Source: Hominiventricola filiformis | GTDB lineage: Bacteria; Bacillota; Clostridia; Lachnospirales; Lachnospiraceae | Assembly (NCBI RefSeq): GCF_020686965.1 | Contig: NZ_JAJEPS010000001.1 | Coordinates: 1-64,000 of the forward strand | Reading direction: 5' to 3' | DNA: 64,000 bases | Shown: positions 1 through 8,597 of the stretch, one piece after another | Layout of the letters: each line of letters begins with the position of its first letter | Position numbering within the stretch: the stretch's first letter is position 1 | Made by a program: the position numbers and the translations under genes | The notes under the pieces: model-generated | The model's input: the letters and a program-made list of their open reading frames with translations, nothing else | What the model was told of the DNA's origin: nothing | The model's database searches: none

Positions 1-130
1 GTGACCGTGCTGCTGTCTCCAGATGCTGTATTGCTGTCTTCTGTGACCGTGCTGCTGTCTCCAGATGCTGTATTGCTGTCTTCTGTGACCGTGCTGCTAT
101 CCTCAGATGCTGTATTGCTGTCTTCAGATG
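1..130. repeat. 42-bp in-frame tandem repeat in the surface-protein gene
   Basis: Positions 1-42 and 43-84 are identical 42-bp units beginning gtgaccgtgctgctgtct. A third, diverged copy starts at 85, and further half-units (cagatgctgtattgctgtct type) continue to about 160. Read on the minus strand, each unit encodes 14 residues of the type TEDSNTASGDSSTV. The unit is a multiple of three, so copy-number change keeps the frame. The array continues beyond the left edge. Confidence 0.9.
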
Positions 131-1670
131 CTGTACTGCTATCCTCAGATGCTGCGCTGTCGGATCCAGTCTGATCTTCAGATGTGGTCTGCGTATCCGC
201 TGCCCCCGCATCCGGCGTCGGTGCTGCCGGGGTGACCTCATCCGGTGCCTCCTCAGGCAGATTCTCCTGATATTGCTTCAGATCGTCAATTGAGTCAATC
301 CATCCCTGAATTTTCTCTTCATATTGTTTGAACAGCCCATCCAGTTTTGCATTTCCCTGATCCACATAGGGCTTCAACTGTTCCATGATCTTTTCCATCT
401 GGGCAATATCATTGGAAATCTGCTCGATTGCCGTATTCAGCTGTTTGATCTTCACATCATACTGCATGCCATCGATCGTCTTCTTCATGGATTTTACATT
501 GTCGTGGATGGCATCTTTTCCGTCACTTGCCATATCACTGTAATCATCCATATAACCACGAAGAGAATTTCGAAGGGTTTTCAGCTGATCGGACAGAAGA
601 TCTGCATTGTCGGACAGGTTATCTCCCAGTTTTTCACCCTGATTGGACACATCATCGATGAGATCGCCCAGACGGTCCAGCTCATCAGAAAGCTCCTGGC
701 GATAATCTCTGTCATAGGAAGATTCCTCATAAGGTTCCAGTACACCGGAAATACCGCCGACATTTTTGTGCCCATAAACCACACCCTTATTAGCGCAGTA
801 ACTAAGACTGCCAAGCTGTCTTCCTACGATACCACCGGTAGAGCTTCCCAGACGCTCGAATCCAATGGTAGCTGTATTGGTACAATAGGAGATATCTCCG
901 GATGAATTTCCGGCAATTCCTCCGGTCTCATTGGCTCTTTCATCTGCCGTAAGACCTGTCACTGCATTGGGAATGGAAATATTGACACTGCTTCCGTCTC
1001 CCTCTGCCTGTTTCTTTATTTTCTGGTTGGTATTAATTTTACCGCTGTTGACACAGTCGCTGATGCTTCCTTCGTTTAATCCGGCAATCCCTCCGGTCTG
1101 CATTTTACCGTCAATCGCCGCCTCATTTTCAGAACGGGAAACAGATCCTGTCTCCTCATTTTTTCCCGCAATACCGCCAACGGCTGTCTCTGCGTTCAAA
1201 GTACCGCGTGTGATACAATTTTCAATAGTTCCGGCATTGCTTCCTGCCAGGATTCCGATATTTTCCTGCTCGTCTCCGCCAAGAATTTCTCCTTCTACGG
1301 TCAAGTTCTTAACCACTCCGTTTTCCGTTATGTAACGGAACAGTCCATAGTCGGACATTTCCTCACTCAGTGTCACCCCAATAATCTGATGACCATTTCC
1401 ATCAAAAGTACCGTCCATTACCGGAAGAAACAGATTTTCGTAATTGGACAAATCAAGATCTGCATCCAGCCGGAACGTCTTCCCGGTAGAGAAGGATTCT
1501 GTCTTACAGTTCTCTGTCAACAGGACAAAATCATCTTCACTGGTAATAGAAACGATACCAGGATCAGATCCTTCTGCCGCATATGCGGCAACATTCGGCT
1601 GAGCAGCCAGCAGGGATACAATAAGGCAGGAATCGATGATACGCCATGGTAAATTTCTGTTTCTTCTCAT
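1..1670 (-). CDS. Secreted GLUG-repeat surface protein with coiled coil and Ser/Thr/Asp-rich tandem repeats (3' end outside window)
   Basis: The frame is open from an ATG at 1670 to the window edge (556 codons), so the C-terminus is missing. Residues 1-33 form a signal peptide (MRRN, then a hydrophobic run ending near AAYAAEG). About five GLUG-like repeats follow between residues 100 and 300, for example GGIAGLNEGSISDC, GGIAGNSSGDISYC and GGIVGRQLGSLSYC. Next comes a roughly 150-residue helical/coiled-coil stretch (SDELDRLGDLIDDV and similar), then a Pro/Ala/Glu linker, then acidic Ser/Thr repeats encoded by 42-bp DNA repeats. GLUG repeats are known from bacterial surface and adhesin-type proteins. 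The ATG overlaps the stop of the exporter gene (TAATG), so the two are translationally coupled and probably act together at the envelope. The actual function is unknown. Confidence 0.8.
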   Translation of the reverse strand, partial: MRRNRNLPWRIIDSCLIVSLLAAQPNVAAYAAEGSDPGIVSITSEDDFVLLTENCKTESFSTGKTFRLDADLDLSNYENLFLPVMDGTFDGNGHQIIGVTLSEEMSDYGLFRYITENGVVKNLTVEGEILGGDEQENIGILAGSNAGTIENCITRGTLNAETAVGGIAGKNEETGSVSRSENEAAIDGKMQTGGIAGLNEGSISDCVNSGKINTNQKIKKQAEGDGSSVNISIPNAVTGLTADERANETGGIAGNSSGDISYCTNTATIGFERLGSSTGGIVGRQLGSLSYCANKGVVYGHKNVGGISGVLEPYEESSYDRDYRQELSDELDRLGDLIDDVSNQGEKLGDNLSDNADLLSDQLKTLRNSLRGYMDDYSDMASDGKDAIHDNVKSMKKTIDGMQYDVKIKQLNTAIEQISNDIAQMEKIMEQLKPYVDQGNAKLDGLFKQYEEKIQGWIDSIDDLKQYQENLPEEAPDEVTPAAPTPDAGAADTQTTSEDQTGSDSAASEDSSTASEDSNTASEDSSTVTEDSNTASGDSSTVTEDSNTASGDSSTV

Positions 1671-4018
1671 TATTCTGCCCCTCCATTCGTCTGTGTTTCT
1701 CCACCGCCGATATTAATTCTTCTCTTGCGATAGGTCTTATTAATAACTCCGTCAAATACATACAGAAGCTGCGGCAGAATCAGCATAACCAGTATAATCG
1801 AAGTCAGAGTACCAGTTCCCAGTGTCGTTCCAAGAGAAGCAATAACCGGATTGGATGTAATCTGTCCGATCACAAATCCGGCAGAGGTCATGATTGTTCC
1901 GGACGTAATAATCGTCGGGAAACTTTCATTCAAGGTTTTAATAATTGCCGTTCTCTTATCTACATTTTCTTTCCGGTATGCTGTGTAACGACTGGTAATA
2001 ACAATCGCGTAGTCAATGGTCGCGCCCATCTGAATGGAGCTGACAATCAGATAGCTCAAGAAAAACATACCCGTTCCGGTCACTGCCGGTATAGAGAAGT
2101 TAATCCAGATACTGGTCTGGATCGTTGCTACCAGAATCAGCGGAATACTGTAGTTGGTAAAGGTAAATAACAGGATGATTGCCACAAAGACCGCTGTCAT
2201 AATACTTACCATCAGGTTATCCTGGGTAAAGGATTTGCTTAAGTCGTAATCACTGGTAGAATCACCTACCACATAGACTTCATGATAGTACTGATATGCA
2301 ATATCACGGATCTGATCAATCGTATGAAATATTTCGTCTCCCTCAATGGGTCCGGTGGTCATGACCAGCATACGGGAGTATTCGTCTCCCTCCAGCTGCT
2401 CTCTGGCATCCGATACGGTCTTATGCATATCCTGGATATCCTGGGAGAAATCCGCAGAGAAATCAAAGGTCTCATTTTCTTCCTCTCCATAAATAAAATC
2501 AATCATGGAGAGCAGCGGAATTTCAAAATCATCAATGGAATTGAGGAACGCGCCGTATTTTTCCTCTTTCCATGCATAAAAACGATACAGCAGACGGATC
2601 GTATCAATGTCCATGTCCGTAATATCTGCCAGTTCCTGGGGTGTCAGAGAATCAGTTAATACATACTGTTCATCATCATCCACCGTTACGTTGGCAAGTC
2701 CCAGTGTCGAATCCACCATGGGAAGGCTTTCTACTTCTTCCATAATCCGTGCTTCACTGTCGTAGTCACCCTTTGGAACAACAACCGCCAGCGTATTATC
2801 AAGGTCAAAGACTTTGGAAATTTCCCTCTTGGCCGTCATGTATTCGTTCATCTTCGCTGATTCTACAGAGCTATTATCATAAACATAATTACAGTTAACA
2901 GAAAGGAAACATGCCACTACCATGACAACCGCAAAAACAGGCAGCGTTACATGCCGTATGGCCAGAACGATTTTTCCCCAGAATTCAATGTTTGGTACAA
3001 AGCTTTTATGTAACGTTCTGTCAATCTGTTTCTCCCACAGCATAATCAGACCCGGCATGAAACCAAATACAGAAAGCATACTCAAAAGAATTGCCTTAAT
3101 CATGACACGTCCCAGATCAAGACCGATACCAAACTGCATAAACATCAGGGCCACCATACCTGCCATGGTGGTCAGGGAGCTGGAAGAGATCTCCGGAATA
3201 CCTTTTTCCAGAGCACGTACCAGTGCCTCTCTGGTGTTTACCTTTCCTTTTTCTTCCATAAAACGGTGAAACAGAATAATCGCATAGTCAATGGCCATAG
3301 CCAGCTGCAGCACCGTTGCCACCGCATTCGTCACGAAAGAAATATTATAGAAAATAAAGTTTGTTCCCATATTCAGGAGTGCTGCCATACCAAATACCAG
3401 CATGAAAATGGCAATCTCCATATAAGTACCGGACGTAAACAACAAAACACCTACAATAATGATGACCGCAATCACCAAAATGACTTTCATGTCATCCTGC
3501 AGATCCGCTGCATCATCTTTATCGACTGTTGTATAGAACCAGGCATCATAATCTTTCAACGCAGTTCTTACATCTGCGATCGCTGCCTGGGCCAGACTGT
3601 CATCTTCCGGTGTCTCAAAGGAAATAGAATATAAAGCTGCCAGATCCTGATAGGAGTCTCTCATATCCTCACTGTTTGTGAACTCTTTTTCCTCGGTATC
3701 GTTATTCTCATCATCCTCGTCTTCTTCATAAAAGTCCACAGCAGATACACCCTTGATGTCTTTCAGCTGATCTGCAATCGCTTTTGCCTGATCATAGGTA
3801 ACATTCTGTACCATCACCTTCGCTGTGCCAAAGGTGGTGAACTGTTCATCCATCACATCCAGACCAATACTCGTCTCGGTATCATCCGGAAGGTAATCCG
3901 TCAGTTCCTGAATGACGTTAATATGACTGGACATAATCACACTGCCAATCGCTGCAGCAATGAAAATGATCAGCAGAAACTTTCTTTTGTCTACGATAAA
4001 TTCTGCCAGTTTTCTCAA
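1670..4018 (-). CDS. RND superfamily exporter, MMPL type
   Basis: This 782-residue membrane transporter has the classic duplicated RND/MMPL layout. There is an N-terminal TM segment (residues about 12-32), a roughly 150-residue extracytoplasmic loop, a TM bundle at about 178-370, a second large loop at about 385-590, and a second TM bundle at about 600-760. Charged motifs such as AMAIDYAIILFHR and GATIDYAIVITSRY match the conserved Asp-Tyr helices of proton-driven RND carriers. Family members export lipids, siderophores or drugs. The start is a TTG with an AGGAGG site 7 nt upstream; no ATG fits better. The gene is preceded by its own promoter and a dyad, lies downstream of a TetR gene, and overlaps the GLUG surface protein by one base. 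The substrate is unknown; an envelope lipid or peptide fits the surface partner. Confidence 0.88.
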   Translation of the reverse strand: MRKLAEFIVDKRKFLLIIFIAAAIGSVIMSSHINVIQELTDYLPDDTETSIGLDVMDEQFTTFGTAKVMVQNVTYDQAKAIADQLKDIKGVSAVDFYEEDEDDENNDTEEKEFTNSEDMRDSYQDLAALYSISFETPEDDSLAQAAIADVRTALKDYDAWFYTTVDKDDAADLQDDMKVILVIAVIIIVGVLLFTSGTYMEIAIFMLVFGMAALLNMGTNFIFYNISFVTNAVATVLQLAMAIDYAIILFHRFMEEKGKVNTREALVRALEKGIPEISSSSLTTMAGMVALMFMQFGIGLDLGRVMIKAILLSMLSVFGFMPGLIMLWEKQIDRTLHKSFVPNIEFWGKIVLAIRHVTLPVFAVVMVVACFLSVNCNYVYDNSSVESAKMNEYMTAKREISKVFDLDNTLAVVVPKGDYDSEARIMEEVESLPMVDSTLGLANVTVDDDEQYVLTDSLTPQELADITDMDIDTIRLLYRFYAWKEEKYGAFLNSIDDFEIPLLSMIDFIYGEEENETFDFSADFSQDIQDMHKTVSDAREQLEGDEYSRMLVMTTGPIEGDEIFHTIDQIRDIAYQYYHEVYVVGDSTSDYDLSKSFTQDNLMVSIMTAVFVAIILLFTFTNYSIPLILVATIQTSIWINFSIPAVTGTGMFFLSYLIVSSIQMGATIDYAIVITSRYTAYRKENVDKRTAIIKTLNESFPTIITSGTIMTSAGFVIGQITSNPVIASLGTTLGTGTLTSIILVMLILPQLLYVFDGVINKTYRKRRINIGGGETQTNGGAE

Positions 4019-4040
4019 GTTTCTTCCTCCTTATTTAAAT

Positions 4041-4054
4041 GTTACACATGTAAC
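4041..4054. promoter_or_regulatory. Dyad operator candidate for the adjacent TetR regulator
   Basis: GTTACA-CA-TGTAAC lies between the exporter promoter and its TTG start. A similar half-site, TGTTACAT, sits directly before the TetR start codon (about 4714-4721). Short dyads of this kind upstream of an exporter are typical TetR-family sites. Assignment to this regulator is inference. Confidence 0.5.
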
Positions 4055-4070
4055 TTCATTTTATGCTGTA

Positions 4071-4103
4071 TCGTATCATAATATAGGAATTCGAAAATCA
4101 CAA
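4071..4103 (-). promoter_or_regulatory. Promoter of the RND exporter operon
   Basis: On the minus strand, TTGTGA (4098-4103) and TATGAT (4075-4080) are separated by 17 nt. Transcription would begin just before the GTTACA/TGTAAC dyad, so a bound repressor would block the early transcript. Confidence 0.5.
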
Positions 4104-4115
4104 GAATTCTCATAT

Positions 4116-4715
4116 TTAATGTGACAATTTTGTTTTTTCTGTTCTCAGTCCGTTTTCCAGTACCCTGGATTCCGTATAACGCAATGGGTTTTCAAACAGA
4201 ATATGCGCCATCTCCTCCGGCGATTCCTTCAGATCCCGTTCAATCCAGCAGACCAGCAAAAGACTGAACCGCCCTGCCTCCTCATAGACCCAATACTCTG
4301 TTCGCTTGTCGCTCATATCCATCTGTACAATATGTTCTGCCAGATAATAGCAGAACTTAATGAGCCGGCGAAGTAGCAGTTCATAAAGCTGTGCTTTCAA
4401 CACTGCCTTCAGGAGACGATCATTTTCCTTGGTTGTCTGGAAAATCATCAGTCCAAACTGATATCGGGTAATACTGCCTATCGCTTTTGCCCGTTCCAGC
4501 AATTCTTCAAAGACTTCATTAAAATATTGGATAAGAATATCATCCTTCGATTTATATAACCGATAATAGGACATCCTGGATACGCCCGCTTTTTTTGCAA
4601 TATCTGTAATGGTAATTTCCTCATAAGGTTTCTTTTCCATCAGGATCAGAAGCGCTGTAAAAATACACTCTTTCGTCATGGTATTTTTTTTCAGTGTTTT
4701 TTCTGTTTCTCCCAT
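4116..4715 (-). CDS. TetR/AcrR family transcriptional regulator
   Basis: This 199-residue protein has an N-terminal DNA-binding domain. The helix-turn-helix is at about residues 35-58 (ITDIAKKAGVSRMSYYRLYK), followed by a divergent all-helical ligand domain, as in TetR repressors. The ATG at 4715 was chosen because AGGAGA lies 7 nt upstream; a longer frame to 4775 lacks a ribosome site. It lies 97 bp upstream of the RND exporter on the same strand and is divergent from the metal P-ATPase. It most likely represses the exporter/GLUG module, and possibly itself, through the GTTACA-type sites. The inducer is unknown. Confidence 0.85.
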   Translation of the reverse strand: MGETEKTLKKNTMTKECIFTALLILMEKKPYEEITITDIAKKAGVSRMSYYRLYKSKDDILIQYFNEVFEELLERAKAIGSITRYQFGLMIFQTTKENDRLLKAVLKAQLYELLLRRLIKFCYYLAEHIVQMDMSDKRTEYWVYEEAGRFSLLLVCWIERDLKESPEEMAHILFENPLRYTESRVLENGLRTEKTKLSH

Positions 4716-4826
4716 GTTACATTCTCCTGTTCTGCAATCGTATGTCTTAGATTTCCAGTCATTCAAGACTAACAATAATATACCTTTATTGGGATGTCAA
4801 GAAGCCGAAAAAGTTATCATAAAACT

Positions 4827-4855
4827 CTTGCGCTTTCTTAACTTGTATGCTATAG
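4827..4855 (+). promoter_or_regulatory. Promoter of the metal-exporting P-type ATPase
   Basis: TTGCGC (4827-4832) and TATAGT (4850-4855) are spaced 17 nt apart, with a TG one base before the -10 box (extended -10). The start point falls at about 4862, inside the palindrome described next. Confidence 0.65.
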
Positions 4856-4861
4856 TCTTCA

Positions 4862-4879
4862 TATGAGCAAATGTTCATA
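4862..4879. promoter_or_regulatory. ArsR/SmtB-type metal-sensor operator candidate
   Basis: TATGAGCA-AA-TGTTCATA is an 8-2-8 inverted repeat with one mismatch, placed on the predicted transcription start. It strongly resembles the TGAACA/TGTTCA operators of SmtB, CzrA and CadC repressors. No ArsR-family gene is present nearby, so the sensor must be encoded elsewhere. Confidence 0.6.
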
Positions 4880-4931
4880 CGTTTAAATGAACCAAATAAT
4901 CACTACCATGATTTCTGGAGGTTATAAAGTT

Positions 4932-7523
4932 ATGAAAAAAGAATTCCTGATGTTATTAGAACACCAGCACGACGATGAGTGCGGCTGCGGATGTAGTCAC
5001 GATCACGATCATGAAGAACATGTACAGGAGCATAGCCACGAAGAGCATGAGCATCATCATCACGAACATGGCGACAGCTGCGGATGCGATCATGACCACG
5101 GACATGATCACGAGCACGAGCATCACCATCACGAACACGGCGATGAGTGTGGATGCGGACATCATCACGAAGGTGGCAATGCCCATGGAAAACGTGTGTA
5201 CATTCTGGAAAACCTGGGATGCGCAAACTGTGCAGCAAAGATGGAGAAGCGTATCAATGAACTGCCGGGTGTTGCAGAGGCAACCATCACCTACGCCACC
5301 AAACAGCTTCGTATTACCGCTGAGAACTACGATGCACTCCTTCCGCAGATTCAGGATATCTGTTCTTCCATTGAATCTGAAGTAAAAGTTGTTCCGAAAG
5401 AAACTTCCAACGGATTGAAGACCAAAGTCTATATCGTGGAAAATCTGGACTGTGCCAACTGTGCCGCAAAGATCGAACGTAAGATCAATGAGCTGGATGA
5501 AGTAAGTGAAGCAGTTCTTACCTATACAACGCAGCAGCTTCGTATTACCGCCGCCAACCCGGACCGCATTCTTCCGAAGATTAAAGAAGTCTGCGCCATT
5601 GTAGAGCCGGATGCAGTGATTAAAGAGATGGAACGCAAACCTTCCGTCAAAAAAGAGGAAGAGAAGAAATTCGGCATGACCGCGGAACAGCGTACCGTTG
5701 TCAGCATTGCTGTCGGTGCCATTCTCTTCATCCTGATGGAAGTTCTGGAACATGTGAACATGGATATGACAGTTCTGCTTCCGTTCTATGTCATCGCTTA
5801 CGCAGTTCTTGGATGGAAAGTTGTTCTGACCGCTGTCCGCAACATGGGAAAAGGTCAGATCTTTGACGAGAACTTCCTTATGAGTATTGCAACCCTTGGT
5901 GCTTTCGCAATTAAGTCCTATCCGGAAGCGGTCGGCGTTATGCTGTTCTACCGGATCGGTGAGTTCTTCGAAGAAAAAGCCGTTGAGAGAAGCCGCGGAC
6001 AGATCATGGAGGCCGTTGACCTTCGTCCGGAGACGGTAAACCTTGTAGAAAATGGCGAAACAAAAGTGATTCCTGCAGAAGATGCTGTTCCTGGCGACAT
6101 CATCCTGGTTCGTCCTGGTGACCGTATCCCGCTGGATGGCATTGTCATCGACGGTGACAGCCGTATCGACACTTCACCGATCACCGGCGAGCCGGTACCG
6201 GTCCATGTAGCCACAAACGACGAAGTCACTTCCGGCTGTGTCAATACTTCCGGTCAGCTGACCGTTCGTGTCGCAAAACCCCTTGGCGAGTCCATGGTTA
6301 CCAGAATTCTGGATTCCGTAGAAAATGCAGCAGCAAGCAAGCCGAAGGTAGACCGTTTTATTACCAAATTCTCCAGAGTATACACCCCGATTGTTGTATT
6401 TCTGGCACTTGGTACTGCCCTGCTTCCTCCGCTGGTTGGCGGCGGTGACTGGCATTACTGGATTTACACCGCACTGTCCTTCCTGGTTATGAGCTGCCCG
6501 TGTGCTCTGGTATTAAGTGTACCGCTGGCATTCTTCTCCGGTATCGGTGCAGGTTCCAAGAAAGGTATCCTGTTCAAAGGCGGCGTTGCTCTGGAAGCAC
6601 TTGCTGATGTCAAAGCAGTCGTTATGGATAAGACTGGAACCATCACCGAAGGAAACTTCGTTCTTCAGAAAACCGTATCCGCAGGAAAACTTTCCGAGGA
6701 TGAACTTCTTCAGATCACTGCAAGCTGTGAACAGAACTCTACTCACCCGATTGCAGTCAGCATTGTAACCGCAGCAAAAGAAAAAGGCCTGCAGTTAAGC
6801 AAACCTTCTACTTTAAAAGAAATCGCCGGCGAGGGAATTCTGGCCATCATCGATGGAAATGTGGTTCTCTGTGGCAACAGAAAGCTCATGGAACATCACA
6901 GTGTCAACCTTTCTGCTTACGAAAATGATGTATTCGGAACCGAGGTTCTGGTTGCAGTAGAAGGTGACTACGCCGGATACCTGACCATCTCCGATACGAT
7001 CAAAGCAGATGCAAAATCCGCTATCGCAGCACTGAAGAAACAGGGTATCACCACCGCTATGCTGACCGGTGACGCTCAGAACAGTGCAGAGGCCGTTGCA
7101 AAAGAAACCGGCATCGACGAAGTACATGCAAAACTGCTTCCGCAGGATAAATTAAGCGAGCTTCAGAAGATTCGTTCCCAGCATGAGCATGTGATGTTCG
7201 TCGGCGATGGTATCAACGATGCTCCTGTACTGGCAGGCGCTGATGTCGGTGCTGCTATGGGAAGCGGCGCTGATGCAGCCATTGAAGCAGCTGACGTTGT
7301 CTACATGACTTCCAGCATGACTGCAATTCCGGATTCCATGCGTATCGCAAAATCTGCTGTCAGCATCTCCTGGCAGAACATCGTATTTGCACTTGCTATC
7401 AAGATTCTGGTCATGATTCTCGGTCTGTGCGGATTCGCTTCCATGTGGATGGCTGTGTTCGCAGACACCGGTGTGGCTATGCTGTGCGTACTGAACTCCA
7501 TCCGGGTATTATATAAGAAATAA
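4932..7523 (+). CDS. zntA: Zn/Cd/Pb-type cation-exporting P-type ATPase with His-rich N-terminus and two HMA domains
   Basis: This 863-residue P1B-ATPase pumps heavy-metal cations out of the cytoplasm. Residues about 8-90 are an extreme His/Asp/Glu/Cys-rich metal-binding tail. Two HMA domains follow, with GCANCAAK (Cys97/Cys100) and DCANCAAK (Cys174/Cys177). The core shows the TM6 motif CPC (522-524), the phosphorylated Asp in DKTGT (D566), STHPIA (the HP motif of the nucleotide-binding domain) and GDGINDAP (near 759). CPC with these HMA motifs indicates the Zn2+/Cd2+/Pb2+ subgroup; copper is less likely. The ATG at 4932 follows GGAGGT by 9 nt, whereas the longer frame from 4887 lacks a site. 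It is a single gene between an ArsR-type operator and a strong terminator. Confidence 0.93.
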   Translation: MKKEFLMLLEHQHDDECGCGCSHDHDHEEHVQEHSHEEHEHHHHEHGDSCGCDHDHGHDHEHEHHHHEHGDECGCGHHHEGGNAHGKRVYILENLGCANCAAKMEKRINELPGVAEATITYATKQLRITAENYDALLPQIQDICSSIESEVKVVPKETSNGLKTKVYIVENLDCANCAAKIERKINELDEVSEAVLTYTTQQLRITAANPDRILPKIKEVCAIVEPDAVIKEMERKPSVKKEEEKKFGMTAEQRTVVSIAVGAILFILMEVLEHVNMDMTVLLPFYVIAYAVLGWKVVLTAVRNMGKGQIFDENFLMSIATLGAFAIKSYPEAVGVMLFYRIGEFFEEKAVERSRGQIMEAVDLRPETVNLVENGETKVIPAEDAVPGDIILVRPGDRIPLDGIVIDGDSRIDTSPITGEPVPVHVATNDEVTSGCVNTSGQLTVRVAKPLGESMVTRILDSVENAAASKPKVDRFITKFSRVYTPIVVFLALGTALLPPLVGGGDWHYWIYTALSFLVMSCPCALVLSVPLAFFSGIGAGSKKGILFKGGVALEALADVKAVVMDKTGTITEGNFVLQKTVSAGKLSEDELLQITASCEQNSTHPIAVSIVTAAKEKGLQLSKPSTLKEIAGEGILAIIDGNVVLCGNRKLMEHHSVNLSAYENDVFGTEVLVAVEGDYAGYLTISDTIKADAKSAIAALKKQGITTAMLTGDAQNSAEAVAKETGIDEVHAKLLPQDKLSELQKIRSQHEHVMFVGDGINDAPVLAGADVGAAMGSGADAAIEAADVVYMTSSMTAIPDSMRIAKSAVSISWQNIVFALAIKILVMILGLCGFASMWMAVFADTGVAMLCVLNSIRVLYKK

Positions 7524-7539
7524 ACTATAAATGAGCGTT

Positions 7540-7573
7540 AAAAACGGCAGATCGAACTGATCTGCCGTTTTTA
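7540..7573 (+). terminator. Rho-independent terminator (bidirectional)
   Basis: AAAAACGGCAGATC pairs with GATCTGCCGTTTTT around a 5-nt loop and is followed by T residues. It ends the P-ATPase transcript. The A-rich 5' arm means it can also serve nudC, which converges from the other side. Confidence 0.85.
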
Positions 7574-7587
7574 TGTGCTGTCTTGTT

Positions 7588-8427
7588 TTAAAGATTCTTC
7601 TCACCGCCTATTTTAAAGACTCCGATCATCTCTCTGGTCAGGCTGACACCGTCATCCTCTACCGGAATGTTGTCACGGTCAAACCATTCTCCCACAGCAA
7701 GTTCCTCTGTATCCAGCGTGATATCCGTATCCCCATCCACTTCACAGAAAAATCCGCAGAGCAGAGTAGAGGAGAAGGACCAGGGCTGGCTCTTGTAATA
7801 ACGGATATTTTTAACTTTGAGACCAACTTCTTCCATAACTTCCCGCTGTACGGTCTCTTCCAGTGTCTCACCAATCTCCGTAAATCCTGCAACCAGTGCA
7901 TAATTTGTATTTCGTCCTGGTGCAGGCGCATATTTTGTAAGAAGAAGTTTATCCCCATTAGTCACGGCAACGATAATCCCCGGACATATCTTCGGATATA
8001 CCATATTACCGCAGCACTCACAGTGAACCATTCTTTCTTTATGATCCGGAACCATCGATTTACCGCAGCGGCCACAGAACTTATTGGAACGATACCAGTC
8101 AAAAAGCTGCATGCCTGTAATTCCTGCAAATCCACGATATTGAGGTCTGGCATTTCTGAAAATCACCGGTTTCTCCCAGCCATAGCCTTCCAGCTCCCCG
8201 TCAAGTCCATTTTTCAGAAGGAAGAAACGCTCGTCACTGATGGTGAAAAGATAGGTCACATCCTGCTCTTCCTGGGTAATTTCTTTTACTTTTGGGAAAT
8301 ACATTTTCTCATTGTCAAACCGACAGAGCACTTTGCCGTCCCGGTACACCAGCATCCAGTCCTCTGCTGTCGGACTCTGTTCTTCATAGTGATTGACATA
8401 TTTTTTTGGTGCAATATCCTGAATCAT
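7588..8427 (-). CDS. nudC: NAD+ diphosphatase / RNA deNADding Nudix hydrolase
   Basis: This 279-residue protein matches NudC, which hydrolyses NAD(H) to NMN(H) plus AMP and can remove NAD caps from RNA. It has a diverse N-terminal domain, then a zinc ribbon with Cys118/Cys121 (CGRCGK) and Cys136/Cys139 (CECCG), then the Nudix box at residues 181-203 (GFTEIGET, REVMEEVGL). The downstream SQPWSF motif is the NudC-specific signature SQPWPFPxS in slightly altered form. The ATG at 8427 has AGGAGA 6 nt upstream, so the 13-residue upstream extension is rejected. It is transcribed alone and converges on the zntA terminator. Confidence 0.92.
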   Translation of the reverse strand: MIQDIAPKKYVNHYEEQSPTAEDWMLVYRDGKVLCRFDNEKMYFPKVKEITQEEQDVTYLFTISDERFFLLKNGLDGELEGYGWEKPVIFRNARPQYRGFAGITGMQLFDWYRSNKFCGRCGKSMVPDHKERMVHCECCGNMVYPKICPGIIVAVTNGDKLLLTKYAPAPGRNTNYALVAGFTEIGETLEETVQREVMEEVGLKVKNIRYYKSQPWSFSSTLLCGFFCEVDGDTDITLDTEELAVGEWFDRDNIPVEDDGVSLTREMIGVFKIGGEKNL

Positions 8428-8455
8428 TTCTTTTCTCCTTTGTTTTCTATTCATT

Positions 8456-8483
8456 ATTATACGCATATTTTCCGGGCAGGCAA
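8456..8483 (-). promoter_or_regulatory. Promoter of nudC
   Basis: TTGCCT (8478-8483) and TATAAT (8456-8461) on the minus strand are separated by 16 nt. The start lies close to the nudC ribosome site, so the leader is short. Confidence 0.55.
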
Positions 8484-8597
8484 CAAAAATCCGATGATTG
8501 GCTATATATTTTATTCCTCTGGCATTTATCCGTGGAATCTGATAAAATATGGTTAATGTATATCAAAAATCAATCATAATATGGGACGGTAAAAGTA

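Noticed and set aside
1..165. Possible CRISPR array from regular repeats at the left edge
   Set aside because: The repeats are contiguous without spacers and encode in-frame Ser/Thr/Asp repeats of the surface protein.
324..1652. Several plus-strand open frames of 87-193 codons opposite the GLUG-repeat gene
   Set aside because: They are antisense shadows: the minus-strand frame has a signal peptide, GLUG motifs and coupling to the exporter, and the plus frames have no ribosome sites.
4087..4109. Two GAATTC hexamers near the exporter promoter as a second operator
   Set aside because: Each is a short palindrome expected by chance; no wider symmetry was seen.
4930..5753. Long open frames on both strands across the His-rich start of the P-ATPase
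   Set aside because: They result from the repetitive cat/gat/cac codons; only the frame from 4932 continues into the ATPase and has a ribosome site.
7573..8556. 327-codon plus-strand frame opposite nudC
   Set aside because: It has no recognisable motifs, while the minus strand encodes an intact zinc-ribbon Nudix enzyme.
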